A stretch of 64,000 nucleotides of DNA from Roseovarius sp. THAF9 (GCF_009363715.1 NZ_CP045404.1:2634001-2698000), one strand, 5' to 3'; numbered from the stretch's first letter, positions 46,472 to 55,735 are shown. Numbers and translations: made by a program. Notes: a model not told the origin generated them from the sequence alone.

Positions 46472-47179
46472 ATGCTGTACGGTATCCCCGAAGACGTATA
46501 TCACTGGATCGGATATTGCGGTGTCGCGCTCTATCTGGGTGCATATGCCTTGTTGCAGACAGGGGTGATCCGCGGACACGGCTATCCTTATGTGATCCTT
46601 AATTTCCTCGCGGCGTCGTTTGTTCTCGTCGGATTGACAGTCGCCTTCAACCTGTCTTCCGCGATCATTCAGATTTTCTGGATCATCATCAGCATCGTCG
46701 GCCTGACGCGCATGTTGCTGCTGGATCGGATGGCCCGATTGAACGAGGAGGAAAGCGCCTTGGTCGCCAGGATCTTTCCGGACTTTTCCAGGACAACCGC
46801 GCGCAAGTTCTTTGACCACGGCATCTGGCTCGACGCCGAACCGGGCATCAGGATCACGCAGGAAAACGAACCCGTCACGCACCTGACCTACCTCGCCCAA
46901 GGCTCGGCTGACGTGTTTTCTTCGTCTGAAAAGATCGGCACTGTCGTCGGCGGGCTCGTCGGTGAAATGAACGTCATGCAAAAGGGGCCCGCTTCCGCGA
47001 CCGTGCGCACGGCAGAGCCAAGCCGGCTTTTCATGATATCGTCCGAGGCCCTGTCGGACCTGGCAAAGTCCGACATCGAATTCCGGCGCGCGCTGGAAAG
47101 CGGCATGCACCTAGATACCCGCAGCAAGCTGGTCGCGGCCAACAAGGCCCTGACTCAACAGAAGGCAGCGGCAGAGTGA
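46472..47179 (+). CDS. Membrane protein with cyclic-nucleotide-binding domain
   Basis: 235 residues. The first ~90 hold three membrane segments in the style of CBU_0592-like proteins (GVALYLGAYALLQTG, then NFLAASFVLVGLTVAFNLSSA). The rest is a cNMP-binding beta-roll (THLTYLAQGSADVFSSSE, VVGGLVGEMNVMQKGPASATVRT). The phosphate-binding cassette keeps the GE pair but the usual arginine before S/T-A is alanine (GPASATV), so cAMP affinity may be altered. It has no DNA-binding domain and resembles Popeye-type membrane sensors. Divergent from ycaO and overlapping the next start (GTGA). Confidence 0.82.
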   Translation: MLYGIPEDVYHWIGYCGVALYLGAYALLQTGVIRGHGYPYVILNFLAASFVLVGLTVAFNLSSAIIQIFWIIISIVGLTRMLLLDRMARLNEEESALVARIFPDFSRTTARKFFDHGIWLDAEPGIRITQENEPVTHLTYLAQGSADVFSSSEKIGTVVGGLVGEMNVMQKGPASATVRTAEPSRLFMISSEALSDLAKSDIEFRRALESGMHLDTRSKLVAANKALTQQKAAAE

Positions 47180-47550
47180 CCGAGAGCGGGATCCTGATCT
47201 TTCTCGTCCTGGTACAGGTCAAACACTATTTTGCGGATTTTCGATGGCAGACGGGTGAAATGCTCTCAAACAAGGAGCGGTTTCTGCACCCCGCCGGGTT
47301 GGCGCATGCGGGTCTGCACGGTTTGCTCAGCTTACCTGTCATGGCGCTTGCGGGTCTCGGCGGGCCGGTGCTGATCGTCGTGCTGGCATTGGCCGAGGTT
47401 TTCGTGCATCACGTCATCGACTGGCAGAAGGCCAACCTTCAGAAAGAAAACGCCGATCTTGACGAGGCCGGGTTCTGGAGGCTGGTCGGCCTGGATCAGG
47501 CGGCGCATCAGCTTACCTATGTGGCGATTCTTGCAATCGGTCTGCTGTAA
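47176..47550 (+). CDS. DUF3307 membrane protein
   Basis: 124 residues with three to four membrane helices. KHYFADFRWQTGEMLSNKERFLHP and HAGLHGLLSLPVMALAGLGG are the conserved first half of DUF3307 proteins, and HHVIDWQKANLQKEN the second; the histidines and aspartates suggest a metal-dependent membrane enzyme but none is proven. GTG start overlapping the preceding stop. It lies between two cyclic-nucleotide-binding genes and is probably co-transcribed with both. Confidence 0.82.
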   Translation: MTESGILIFLVLVQVKHYFADFRWQTGEMLSNKERFLHPAGLAHAGLHGLLSLPVMALAGLGGPVLIVVLALAEVFVHHVIDWQKANLQKENADLDEAGFWRLVGLDQAAHQLTYVAILAIGLL

Positions 47551-47594
47551 TTGGTTTCACTGGGTCGAACACGCGCACGTTAACGGAGCATTGG

Positions 47595-48296
47595 ATGAAC
47601 ATCGCGGACAAGCAGAAGCGGAAATATCTCAGCTCCTGCCCGCTGTTCTCGGACCTGAAGAAAGACGTGGTCAAACGCATCGCGGCGCGGGCCCACGGCG
47701 TGTTTCTTCTGCGCGGGAAGGTCCTGTTTCACCAGGGCGATCCGTCTGACGGTCTCTATGTCCTGTGCAGCGGTCTGGTTCGGGTGAGCATCGTCAATTC
47801 GGACGGTGACGTTCTGACCCTCGCCGTACCGGAACATGGCACGCCCTTGGGCGAGATGACCCTGGTCAGCCCCGATCCCAGGTCGGCCACGGTGACCGCG
47901 CTGGAGGACTCCAGCCTGCTTCACCTTGATACGGCAACCATGGTCGCGCTCCTGTCCGACGAACCGGCGCTTGCGGCGCACGTGATCCGTTACCTGTCCC
48001 AGCGGCTGCGCGAGTCGAATGCAACCCTTCAGAATTTCGCGTTCGAGAACCTGTCGCAACGGCTGCTGCAGATGCTTGCGGAACTCGGATTGAAACACGG
48101 CTCGCTCAACGATGAGGTGCTGGACCTCGGCCGGAAGTATTCTCAAAGCGCGTTGGCCGAGATGCTGGGCGTCACGCGCGAGGCGATCAACAAACAACTG
48201 AAGCTTTTGCAGGACGAGGGCAAGATCTCCATGCGCCAAGGCATCATCCAGATCGTCTCCCCAGCGGATATCATCAAGAATACGCACGGTCGCTGA
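47595..48296 (+). CDS. Crp/Fnr-family transcriptional regulator (Crp-like)
   Basis: 233 residues. The effector domain shows VLFHQGDPSDGLYVLCSGLV and the phosphate-binding cassette PLGEMTLVSPDPRSATVTA with the arginine-serine pair used to hold cAMP. It is followed by the dimer helix and a winged helix-turn-helix (YSQSALAEMLGVTREAINKQLKLLQ). No cysteine cluster for an iron-sulfur sensor is present, arguing for cAMP rather than oxygen sensing. An AACGGAG ribosome site precedes ATG 47595. With the cyclase gene and the membrane sensor it could form the regulatory arm of the YcaO-TfuA locus. Confidence 0.9.
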   Translation: MNIADKQKRKYLSSCPLFSDLKKDVVKRIAARAHGVFLLRGKVLFHQGDPSDGLYVLCSGLVRVSIVNSDGDVLTLAVPEHGTPLGEMTLVSPDPRSATVTALEDSSLLHLDTATMVALLSDEPALAAHVIRYLSQRLRESNATLQNFAFENLSQRLLQMLAELGLKHGSLNDEVLDLGRKYSQSALAEMLGVTREAINKQLKLLQDEGKISMRQGIIQIVSPADIIKNTHGR

Positions 48297-48328
48297 AACC
48301 TCGCGGCCTATGTGAAACTTTCACGGAA

Positions 48329-48352
48329 AGGGAACGCTTCGGAGCGTTCCCT
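48329..48352 (+). terminator. Hairpin downstream of the Crp-like gene
   Basis: A perfect 10-bp stem AGGGAACGCT with its complement around a TCGG tetraloop, 33 bp after the stop codon. The T-tract after it is poor (CTGTCGATTTGCG), so it may be a transcript-stabilising end rather than a strong terminator. Confidence 0.6.
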
Positions 48353-48410
48353 GTCGATTTGCGCAATAAAATTGTTTCAGATCCGGCCAGTGAATACAAA
48401 ATCGAAAACA

Positions 48411-48426
48411 TGTGATCCCGTTCACA
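48411..48426. promoter_or_regulatory. Crp-type binding site TGTGA-N6-TCACA
   Basis: TGTGATCCCGTTCACA has two perfect half-sites with the 6-bp spacing of the E. coli CRP consensus. It is 115 bp downstream of the Crp-like gene. No intact gene begins within 300 bp on either side in the right orientation, so the regulated gene may have been lost when the transposase remnant arrived. Confidence 0.5.
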
Positions 48427-48683
48427 GTCCGAAACACGCGTTTGGTTAATACTGATTAACAGGAGGACAGAACTTACCTCTGGGAATTCTGGTAGCAGCC
48501 TTGGGTATAAGCCAACTGCGCACCAGGCTAGGGCGGTCAAGGCCGTCTGGGCAAACCAGGGGAAGGCAGTGAGTGGTCTGTAAGATCTGTTCTCTCGGGT
48601 TGGCAAGATACTAGCCGGCCGAGTTCTAGATAGGAAACATCTATTTCAATGACCAAATCTCCCGGGACGGGCTGGCAGCTGTG

Positions 48684-49245
48684 TCAAAGCAGTATGCGGC
48701 TCGGACCCGGGTTTTTACTTTCAATCTTCGAAACTGATCTGAGATGCAGGCCTACCTCCAGAACGGCCATATCCTCCGCGTCATCGCGCCTAAGGACAGC
48801 CGTGATAGGCATAAAAACCGCTGCGGGACCCCCCAGCCTGCGCGACATCAACTGGATCGAATACGCGGCTTGGGTCGCGGTCAAGAACTTGAAGACCTCC
48901 GCGATGTCACATCGTTTTGTGCAAACCAAGCCGCTGCCTTTGACAAGATATCTCGTTCTTGGCGCAGCTGCTTCACCTCGCGCCGCAACTGACGCGACCC
49001 TTCCAGCTCAGCGCCTGTCAGGCGGTCATCACGTTCACCATCCTCAGCTTCCGCCTGCTTGGCCCAGTCATGAATCGTGCCAGCGCAGGGTTCGTACTCC
49101 GCGCCAGGCATTCAACACTGCGCTCAGCTCGCGCTAGTGCAACCAATTGCTCCCTAAATCCCGTCGGGTGCGGATTCCTCGTTCTCTGTATAAAAAAACG
49201 CTCCCTTCTCAGTGAAACGTGTCCACGAAACCGGGGCAACTCCAT
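48684..49245 (-). pseudogene. Degraded IS3-family transposase remnant
   Basis: Reading the minus strand from ATG 49245, ELPRFRGHVSLRRERFFIQR and FREQLVALARAERSVECLAR are the N-terminus of an IS3-group OrfA. Near 49110 the frame shifts, and TIHDWAKQAEAEDGERDD and RQLRREVKQLRQERDILSKA continue the same protein in a second frame. A third frame (near 48900) gives FKFLTATQAAYSIQLMSRRL, the start of OrfB, which then decays. This is a different IS from the one at 37.1 kb and is inactive. It marks the right side of the accessory block. Confidence 0.8.
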
Positions 49246-49266
49246 CTCCAACGCTTTCATTTACTA

Positions 49267-49524
49267 TCAATGACTTAGCCGGTTCTTGATGAGCGCGGCA
49301 ATGCGAGTCGAGACATCGGCCTTTACCGACACTGGGCCGTCGAGCAAAACGCGCCCTGCGTCTTCTTCGACACGTGACGACTCTTGAATGCTGGGGGGTG
49401 CCTTTGTCCCACCAGGATAGGTCAGCTGGTGCTTGATGATGCCAAGCCTCGTTTTCGCTATCAGGTGACGCACATCGTCAAGCAGTATTGCCCGGACGGC
49501 TAATGCCTTGACCTGCCACGTCAC
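49267..49524 (-). CDS. Hypothetical protein (85 aa)
   Basis: GTG 49524 overlaps the LysR stop by GTGA and opens 85 codons (IKHQLTYPGGTKAPPSIQ and SVKADVSTRIAALIKNRLSH among them). No family recognised, no signal or membrane segment. The coupling to the preceding gene is the only support; it could equally be a chance frame between the regulator and the transposase remnant. Confidence 0.35.
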   Translation of the reverse strand: MTWQVKALAVRAILLDDVRHLIAKTRLGIIKHQLTYPGGTKAPPSIQESSRVEEDAGRVLLDGPVSVKADVSTRIAALIKNRLSH

Positions 49525-50483
49525 CCTTCGCCATAGGTTCGCTCCTCCAAACCGACGCTCGACAAATTGCTTTCGACCACCTCAAGGAATTTCGCCTCGG
49601 CCTCGGATTGGCGGCGTGACGGGTTGCTCAGCAGGTAGATATTGACCATCGGCAGGTTGTCATAGGGCGGCAGCTGCCGGATATGCCCCGCCGCCACGTC
49701 CTGTGCCGCCACGTGCAGCGGCAGCGCCCCGATCCCTACATTCGCCATGATCATGCGCCGGATCTCATTCAGACTGGACGACACGCCGCGCCAGTCGCGC
49801 GACAGGTTCAGCCGCGCCCGCAGATTCGAGATCGCCTCCAAGGGGCCACCTTCGGCTTCGGTCTGGAACGCGACGAAAGGCTCGCCCTCCAGGTCCTCGG
49901 GCCGGATCTCCTCGGCCCCGAACAGCGGATGCCGCGCCCCGCAATACAGCCCGAAATACTCGCGGTAGAGCACCCGCGTCGTCAGGCTCTTGGGCACGCT
50001 CGACAACAGGCATATCCCGAAACTGGCCCGGTTCAGCTTGATCATCGTCTCCACTTCATCGCTCTCGTAGACGGTGAAGGAATAGGTCACGCTGGGATGC
50101 GCCTGGGCGAACCGGTTCAGGATGCTGTCGAAATGCTCCGAGATGACCGAACTGGTGATCGCGATGGAAAGATGCCCGCGCAACTCGGCATTGTCCTCGT
50201 CCAGGATCGCCGGTATCTGCGACACCGTGCCAAAGATCGTCGCGCATTCGGTATAAAGCACCTGCCCCGCCCGCGTGATGGTGAACTCGTTGGGCTTGCG
50301 GATCACCAGCGTCTTTCCGATCGTCTGCTCCAGCCGTTTCAGCGCCGCCGACACCGTGGGCTGTTTCAGGCCCAGATGGGTCGCGGCCTTCGAAATGCCG
50401 CGCTGCTCGACCACCACCATGAAGGTGCGCAACAGGTTCCAGTCCAGGTTCCAGGGAAAACGCGGGCGCTGGGGAAGGCTCAT
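49521..50483 (-). CDS. LysR-family transcriptional regulator
   Basis: 320 residues with an N-terminal winged helix-turn-helix (LLRTFMVVVEQRGISKAATH then LGLKQPTVSAALKRLEQTIG) and a periplasmic-binding-protein-like effector domain from about residue 95 (GHLSIAITSSVISEHFDSIL; GICLLSSVPKS; MIMANVGIGALPLHVA). It is divergent from the ABC transporter/catabolic operon with 138 bp between starts, the standard LysR layout, and probably activates that operon in response to its substrate or an intermediate. Confidence 0.93.
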   Translation of the reverse strand: MSLPQRPRFPWNLDWNLLRTFMVVVEQRGISKAATHLGLKQPTVSAALKRLEQTIGKTLVIRKPNEFTITRAGQVLYTECATIFGTVSQIPAILDEDNAELRGHLSIAITSSVISEHFDSILNRFAQAHPSVTYSFTVYESDEVETMIKLNRASFGICLLSSVPKSLTTRVLYREYFGLYCGARHPLFGAEEIRPEDLEGEPFVAFQTEAEGGPLEAISNLRARLNLSRDWRGVSSSLNEIRRMIMANVGIGALPLHVAAQDVAAGHIRQLPPYDNLPMVNIYLLSNPSRRQSEAEAKFLEVVESNLSSVGLEERTYGEG

Positions 50484-50621
50484 AGATTTTACCTATAATA
50501 AGGATGCTTATTATTTATTTGCGCGATAATCCTGCCCATGCAAGGCTTTTGTAGGTGCGGCGCACGCCGCCTATGATGTGTGGGCGCAAGACCCGCCATA
50601 AAAACCAACATGGAGAGACAT

Positions 50622-51398
50622 ATGACATTCCGCAGAACCGTTCTGAAATCCGTTGTCGTGGCCATGGGACTTGCCGTGACCGGCCTCGCGCCCGCTGCCG
50701 CGGAAGAACTTGAAACCCTTAAGGAAAAGGGTGTCATCCGCATCGCGATGTCCGGCGCCTACCCGCCGTTCAACTTCGTCAACGACCAGAACGAGGTCGT
50801 GGGTTTCGACCCCGCCGTCGGCAAGGAAATCGCCAAGCGCATGGGGCTCGAGGCGGAGATCGTCACCACCGCCTGGGACGGAATCATCGGCGGGCTCTTG
50901 TCCAACAAGTACGATGCCATCGTCGGCTCCATGACCATCACCGAGGAACGGGACGAGGTCGTGGATTTCGTCGGCCCCTACTATTCCGACAAGCGCGCCA
51001 TCTTCACCCAGCCCGGCTCGGGCATCTCCAGCCTTGAGGATCTCGAAGGCAAGAAGGTCGGCCTGACCCTGGGCGAGACGCACGAGGACTGGGCGCGCGA
51101 GCGCGGCTACAACGTCAGCACCTACAAGGGCCTGCCCGAACTGCTGCTGGAGCTTGAGAATGGCCGCGTCGACGCCATCGTGAACGATTCCATCGCCGCC
51201 ATCCTCGCCATGGGCGAGAAAGGCCAAGAATACGAGATGTTCGCCGATCCCACGACCGAGCCCTTCGGCGCGGGCATCGCCATCCGCGAAGGCAGCCCGG
51301 AACTCGCCGCCGCCATGCAGGAGGCGCTCGATTCCATGATGGAAGACGGCACCTATCTCGAACTCGCCGAAAAGTGGGTCGGCGCGGATATCCGCTAA
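50622..51398 (+). CDS. Amino-acid ABC transporter substrate-binding protein
   Basis: 258 residues: signal peptide (1-27, cleavage after APAAA), then a family 3 solute-binding fold with VIRIAMSGAYPPFNFVNDQ, VGFDPAVGKEIAKRMG, WDGIIGGLLSNKYDAIVGSM and TEERDEVVDF, the SBP_bac_3 signature. It binds a polar amino acid in the periplasm and hands it to the two permeases. GGAGAGA precedes ATG 50622. First gene of a nine-gene operon. Confidence 0.93.
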   Translation: MTFRRTVLKSVVVAMGLAVTGLAPAAAEELETLKEKGVIRIAMSGAYPPFNFVNDQNEVVGFDPAVGKEIAKRMGLEAEIVTTAWDGIIGGLLSNKYDAIVGSMTITEERDEVVDFVGPYYSDKRAIFTQPGSGISSLEDLEGKKVGLTLGETHEDWARERGYNVSTYKGLPELLLELENGRVDAIVNDSIAAILAMGEKGQEYEMFADPTTEPFGAGIAIREGSPELAAAMQEALDSMMEDGTYLELAEKWVGADIR

Positions 51399-51579
51399 AC
51401 CCTCTCGCCCCGCCGCCATCGCAGGTGGGCGGGGCCTTCCGGGATCCTGAACCCGATCGGACCGACAGGCGGCCCGGGCGCACTGCACCGTGCCCCGGCC
51501 CCGTGCAAATACGTACCCGATCTTGCCGGACAAAGCCTCGCGCCCGCCCCGGCCCCGCGACCTGCCAGAAGGACACGCC

Positions 51580-52227
51580 ATGGACATAGAGTTGATGCAA
51601 AGGGTCTATCCCTTCTTCCTGCAAGCCGCGTGGGTGACGATCCAGCTATCGGTCCTGACGGCCCTGCTCGGCCTGACCTGCGGTGCGCTCGGTGCGGCGA
51701 TGCGGCTGTCGCGCCTCGCGGTCTTCCGCTTCCTCGGCGCCGCCTATGTCAGCGTCTTTCGCGGCACGCCCGCCCTCATCCAGCTTTTCATCCTCTACTT
51801 CGGCGGACCCCAGATCGGCATCCAGCTCGACGCGTTCGAAGCCGGCGTGATCGGCCTCGGCGTCAATGTCGGCGCCTACATGACCGAAACCATCCGCGGC
51901 GCGATCATTTCGATCCCCAAGGGCCAGCGCGAGGCCGCCCGCACCCTGGGCCTCAGCCGCTGGCAGGCGTTCTACAACGCCATCCTGCCCCAGGCCGCCC
52001 GCCTTATGGTCCGCCCGCTTGGCGTCAATCTCAACATGCTGATCAAGTCCACGGCGCTGGTCGCCGCCATCTCGGTGGTCGAACTCACCTACACCGCGCA
52101 GCGCTACATCGGCTCCACCTACAAACCGTTCGAGATGTTCCTGCTCGCGGGCATTCTCTACATGATCATCATCTACGCCACCGGCCGGGCCGTCGCCTGG
52201 CTGGACCGCCGCGTCCAGATCAACTGA
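51580..52227 (+). CDS. Amino-acid ABC transporter permease (first)
   Basis: 215 residues with five membrane helices of the HisMQ type. The cytoplasmic EAA loop is REAARTLGLSRWQAFYNAIL, and VSVFRGTPALIQLFILYFG is the conserved RGTP segment. It pairs with the next gene to form the heterodimeric channel. An AGAAGGA ribosome site precedes ATG 51580; the earlier in-frame start at 51490 would add a proline/arginine-rich stretch unlike the family. 181 bp separate it from the binding-protein gene, leaving room for an attenuating hairpin. Confidence 0.92.
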   Translation: MDIELMQRVYPFFLQAAWVTIQLSVLTALLGLTCGALGAAMRLSRLAVFRFLGAAYVSVFRGTPALIQLFILYFGGPQIGIQLDAFEAGVIGLGVNVGAYMTETIRGAIISIPKGQREAARTLGLSRWQAFYNAILPQAARLMVRPLGVNLNMLIKSTALVAAISVVELTYTAQRYIGSTYKPFEMFLLAGILYMIIIYATGRAVAWLDRRVQIN

Positions 52228-52245
52228 TCGGAAAGGAAAACCACA

Positions 52246-52902
52246 ATGGGCCTCGACTTTACGGTTGTTCCGGAACATCTTGACGTGATCCTGCTGGGCT
52301 GTTTGTGGACGATCTTCATCGCCGTCGCCGCCGCCCTCGTCAGCTTCTTCGGCGGGATCATTTTCGCGGTCATCGCGCTTTACGCGCCGTGGATCATCCG
52401 CCAGCCCTTCCGCCTGCTTGAATGGGTCTTCATGGGCACGCCGCTTCTGTTGCAGTTGTTCCTGATCTATTTCGGCCTCGTGCAGATCGGCATCGACCTG
52501 CCCGCCTTTGTCGCCGGCATCATCGGGCTGGGCCTTCACTTTGCCGTCTACAATTCTGAACTGATCCAGACCGCCATCCTGTCCGTCGACAAGGGCCAGA
52601 TGGAGGCCGCCCGCACCGTGGGCCTCAGCCGCGGCCAGGCGTTGCGCAAGGTCGTCATCCCGCAGGCCGTGCGCGACGTGATCCCCCCCATTGGCAACAA
52701 CATGATCGCGCTTCTCAAGGACAGCGCGCTGGTGTCGGTGATCGGCGTCAGCGAACTGACCCTCTCGGCGCAACGCGTGATCGGTGCCACTTACAGACCG
52801 TTCGAGTTCTACCTCGTCGCCGCCGCCTTCTACTACGTCATCAACCTCTGCATGGAATGGGTGCAGCGCCGCATCGAACGCCGCATCGCAATCTCGCGCT
52901 GA
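52246..52902 (+). CDS. Amino-acid ABC transporter permease (second)
   Basis: 218 residues, HisMQ-type inner-membrane permease. [19 protein letters not shown] is the RGTP-like segment with arginine replaced by methionine, and [20 protein letters not shown] is the EAA loop that contacts the ATPase. About five membrane helices. Partner of the preceding permease, 18 bp downstream, with GGAAAGGA before the ATG. Confidence 0.92.
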   Translation: MGLDFTVVPEHLDVILLGCLWTIFIAVAAALVSFFGGIIFAVIALYAPWIIRQPFRLLEWVFMGTPLLLQLFLIYFGLVQIGIDLPAFVAGIIGLGLHFAVYNSELIQTAILSVDKGQMEAARTVGLSRGQALRKVVIPQAVRDVIPPIGNNMIALLKDSALVSVIGVSELTLSAQRVIGATYRPFEFYLVAAAFYYVINLCMEWVQRRIERRIAISR

Positions 52903-52919
52903 TCGTCAGGAGACAGACC

Positions 52920-53690
52920 ATGACCGACACCGAACATTTCGTCGAAATCAAGCACGCCCAGAAATCCTTCGGCAAGCTGGAGGTTCTGAAGGATATCAGC
53001 CTCAACGTCGCCCGCGGCCAGATCGTGGCGATCATCGGCCCGTCGGGCTCGGGCAAGTCCACGCTCCTGCGCGCCATCAACGACCTCGACGCGCTGACGG
53101 GCGGCGAAATCTGGCTCGACGGTGTGCAGGTGAACAAGGACCTGCCCTATCGCCAGTACGAAAAGCACATCAACCAGATGCGCCAGGACATCGGCATGGT
53201 GTTCCAGCACTTCAACCTGTTTCCCCACATGACCGCGCGCGACAACGTCACCATGGCGCCCAAGCTGCTCAAGGGCCTGTCCAAGGCCGACGCCGACGCG
53301 CTGGCCGAGGAACAGCTCGACAAGGTCGGGATGCTGGAACGGATCGATTATTACCCTTCGCAACTGTCCGGTGGCCAGAAACAGCGTGTCGCCATCGCCC
53401 GCGCGCTCGCCATGAAACCCAAGCTCATGCTCTTCGACGAGGCCACGTCCGCCCTCGACCCCGAACTGGTGGACGAGGTGAACCAGGTTATGAAGAAGCT
53501 GGCCGAGGAACACATGACCATGATCATCGTCACCCACGAGATGGATTTCGCAGCCTCGGTCTGTGACCGCGTGCTTTTCATGGACAAGGGCGTGGTGGTC
53601 GAGGAAGGCCCGCCCAGCGTCGTCTTCAAGAACCCCACCAAGGAACGCACCCGCGAATTCCTCCGCAAGCACCTCGCAGGCGCCAAGTGA
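52920..53690 (+). CDS. Amino-acid ABC transporter ATP-binding protein
   Basis: 256 residues with Walker [10 protein letters not shown] near residue 40, the ABC signature [16 protein letters not shown] near residue 145, and Walker [15 protein letters not shown]. It drives polar amino-acid import with the two permeases. ATG 52920 ([11 protein letters not shown]) is preceded by AGGAG. Its stop overlaps the next start (GTGA), so uptake and the first catabolic enzyme are translationally coupled. Confidence 0.95.
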   Translation: MTDTEHFVEIKHAQKSFGKLEVLKDISLNVARGQIVAIIGPSGSGKSTLLRAINDLDALTGGEIWLDGVQVNKDLPYRQYEKHINQMRQDIGMVFQHFNLFPHMTARDNVTMAPKLLKGLSKADADALAEEQLDKVGMLERIDYYPSQLSGGQKQRVAIARALAMKPKLMLFDEATSALDPELVDEVNQVMKKLAEEHMTMIIVTHEMDFAASVCDRVLFMDKGVVVEEGPPSVVFKNPTKERTREFLRKHLAGAK

Positions 53691-55039
53691 CCGACAATAC
53701 GTCCTACCTCTTCTACCAGTCGCGCAACCCGCGACCGTTCCTTGACCACGGCGAGGGGATCTACCTGATCGACGAGTCCGGCAAGCGCTACATCGACGGA
53801 TCAAGCGGCGCGATGGTCTCCAACATCGGCCACTCCAACCCGCGCGTTCTTGCCAGGATGAAGGCGCAGATGGACAAGGCCACCTTCGGCTATCGCCTGC
53901 ATTTCCGCACCCACCCGTCCGAGGATCTGGCGGCAAAAACCGTCGCCATGACGCCCGACGGCCTCGACCGCGTGTTCTTCGTCTCCGGCGGGTCCGAGGC
54001 GGTGGAAAGCGCCGTGAAACTCGCCCGCCAATACGCCCTGACCCAAGGCCATAACGGCCGCTACAAGGTCATCTCGCGCTTTCCGTCCTACCACGGCTGC
54101 ACCTTCGGCGCGCTCGACCTCACCGGCTACGCCCCCCTGCGCGACCCTTTCGCGCCCATGATGAGCGAGATGCCCAAGGTCGCCGCCCCCACCACCTATC
54201 TCGACCGCGACAACCTCACCGAAGAGGCGCGCGGCCTCAAATACGCCGACCTTCTGCGTGACAAGATCCTCGCAGAGGGCCCCGACACCGTGCTGGCCTT
54301 CATCATGGAACCCGTCGGCGGCGCCTCCACCGGCGCGCTCGTCGCGCCGGACAGCTATTATGGCCGCATCCGCGAGATTTGCGACGAGTTCGGCGTGCTG
54401 CTGATCTACGACGAGGTCATGACCGGCGCGGGCCGCACCGGAAGGTTTCTCGCCGCCGAACACTGGGGCATCACCCCCGATATCGTTGCCATGTCCAAGG
54501 GCTTCGGCGCGGGCTACGCGCCCCTCGGCGCGATGGTCGCGGGCCGCCGCCTCGTCGATCCGGTGCTCGACGCGGGCGGCTTCGCCCACGGCTTCACCTA
54601 TGCCGGCAACCCTCTGGCCTGCGCCGCCGGTCTCGCAGTGCTGGAAGAGATGGAAGCGCACGACCTCATCGGCAACGCCGCCCGCATGGGCGATGTCCTG
54701 ATGACCGAACTGCGCGCCCTGATGGACCGCTACCCGTTCATTGGCGACGTGCGCGGCAAGGGGCTGCTGACCGCGTTCGAGTTCGTCTCCGACCGCGCCA
54801 CGATGGAACCGCTGGACCCTACACTCAACGCACACGACCGCCTCGTCGAACTGGCCTACGAACGCGGCCTCATCATCTATTCGCGCCGCACGCGTGGCGG
54901 CACCAAGGGCGATCATTTCCTCGTCGCCCCGCCCCTTATCATCACCGAGGACCAAATCAGCGAAATGATGACGATCCTGCGCGATGCCCTCGACGCCTTC
55001 GCGCTTCAGATCGGCCTGCCGGTGGAGCCTGCGGCATGA
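53687..55039 (+). CDS. Class III aminotransferase
   Basis: 450 residues, fold-type I PLP enzyme. [21 protein letters not shown] binds the cofactor phosphate, [16 protein letters not shown] holds the PLP aspartate (near residue 240), and [17 protein letters not shown] carries the Schiff-base lysine (near residue 268). Class III enzymes act on omega- or beta-amino groups. Directly after the transporter and before a CoA-transferase and thiolase, it probably turns the imported beta-amino acid into a beta-keto acid. GTG start. Confidence 0.92.
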   Translation: MTDNTSYLFYQSRNPRPFLDHGEGIYLIDESGKRYIDGSSGAMVSNIGHSNPRVLARMKAQMDKATFGYRLHFRTHPSEDLAAKTVAMTPDGLDRVFFVSGGSEAVESAVKLARQYALTQGHNGRYKVISRFPSYHGCTFGALDLTGYAPLRDPFAPMMSEMPKVAAPTTYLDRDNLTEEARGLKYADLLRDKILAEGPDTVLAFIMEPVGGASTGALVAPDSYYGRIREICDEFGVLLIYDEVMTGAGRTGRFLAAEHWGITPDIVAMSKGFGAGYAPLGAMVAGRRLVDPVLDAGGFAHGFTYAGNPLACAAGLAVLEEMEAHDLIGNAARMGDVLMTELRALMDRYPFIGDVRGKGLLTAFEFVSDRATMEPLDPTLNAHDRLVELAYERGLIIYSRRTRGGTKGDHFLVAPPLIITEDQISEMMTILRDALDAFALQIGLPVEPAA

Positions 55040-55728
55040 GGCTCCCCGACAAGCGTTGCTCCATCGAGGCCGCTATAACCCACATCAACGATGGATCCAC
55101 CGTCATGGTCGGCGGCTTCGGCGTCCCCGGCACGCCCATGACCCTGATCCGCGCCCTCGTGGCCCACGGCGCCCGCGACCTAACCCTCATCAAGAACGAC
55201 GCCAACGAACCCGGCATGGGCATCGACCACCTGCTGCAAAGCGGACAGGTCAAGCGCCTCATCACAACCCATCTCGGCCTCAACAGCCACGCCATCGGCC
55301 TGATGAATTCCGGCGCGATCGAGGTCGAATTCAACGCGCAAGGAATCCTCGCCGAACGTATCCGCGCCGGCGGCGCCGGCATCGGCGCAATCCTCACCGA
55401 TATCGGTATCGACACCGAACTGGCCCGCGGCAAGCAGGTGGTCGAGATGGACGGCAAATCCTACCTAGTCGAGCCTGCCCTGCGCGCCGACGTCGCCCTG
55501 ATACACGCCGACACCGCCGACCCCTTCGGCAACCTCGCCTACGTCGCCACGGCCCAGAACTTCAACCCGCTCATGGCCATGGCCGCGCCCTTGGTGATCG
55601 CCGAGGCCGAGCGCGTCGTGCCCTTGGGAAAGCTTGATCCCAACGCCGTCCACACCCCCGGCGTCTTCGTGGATCACGTCACCGAATTGCCCGAGATTAC
55701 AGAGGATTACGCCGTTGTCCGACGCTAG
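55036..55728 (+). CDS. 3-oxoacid CoA-transferase, subunit A
   Basis: 230 residues. MVGGFGVPGTPMTLIRAL near the N-terminus and IKNDANEPGMGIDHLLQSGQ are the family I CoA-transferase alpha-subunit pattern (AtoD/ScoA). The later ADVALIHADTADPFGNLAY fits as well. It binds the CoA moiety while the beta subunit supplies the catalytic glutamate. ATGA overlap with the aminotransferase. It would activate the keto acid by moving CoA from a donor such as succinyl- or acetyl-CoA. Confidence 0.92.
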   Translation: MRLPDKRCSIEAAITHINDGSTVMVGGFGVPGTPMTLIRALVAHGARDLTLIKNDANEPGMGIDHLLQSGQVKRLITTHLGLNSHAIGLMNSGAIEVEFNAQGILAERIRAGGAGIGAILTDIGIDTELARGKQVVEMDGKSYLVEPALRADVALIHADTADPFGNLAYVATAQNFNPLMAMAAPLVIAEAERVVPLGKLDPNAVHTPGVFVDHVTELPEITEDYAVVRR

Positions 55729-55735
55729 GGATCGC

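Larger units (their letters stand above)
48297..48683. other. Intergenic stretch after the Crp-like gene
   Basis: 387 bp without a gene. It contains a short palindrome GTGAAACTTTCAC just after the stop, a terminator-like hairpin (48329-48352), a Crp-type site (48411-48426) and an AGGAGG tract near 48461 that is not followed by any start codon at a useful distance. The sequence then grades into the degraded transposase region. Confidence 0.6.

Noticed and set aside
48274..48606. 110-codon minus-strand frame after the Crp-like gene
   Set aside because: Crosses the hairpin and the Crp site; composition is random and no ribosome site is present.
31143..49300. Attachment-site repeat of the tRNA-Cys 3' end
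   Set aside because: Looked for CGGTTCGATTCCGG and the acceptor sequence downstream; no second copy seen by eye.
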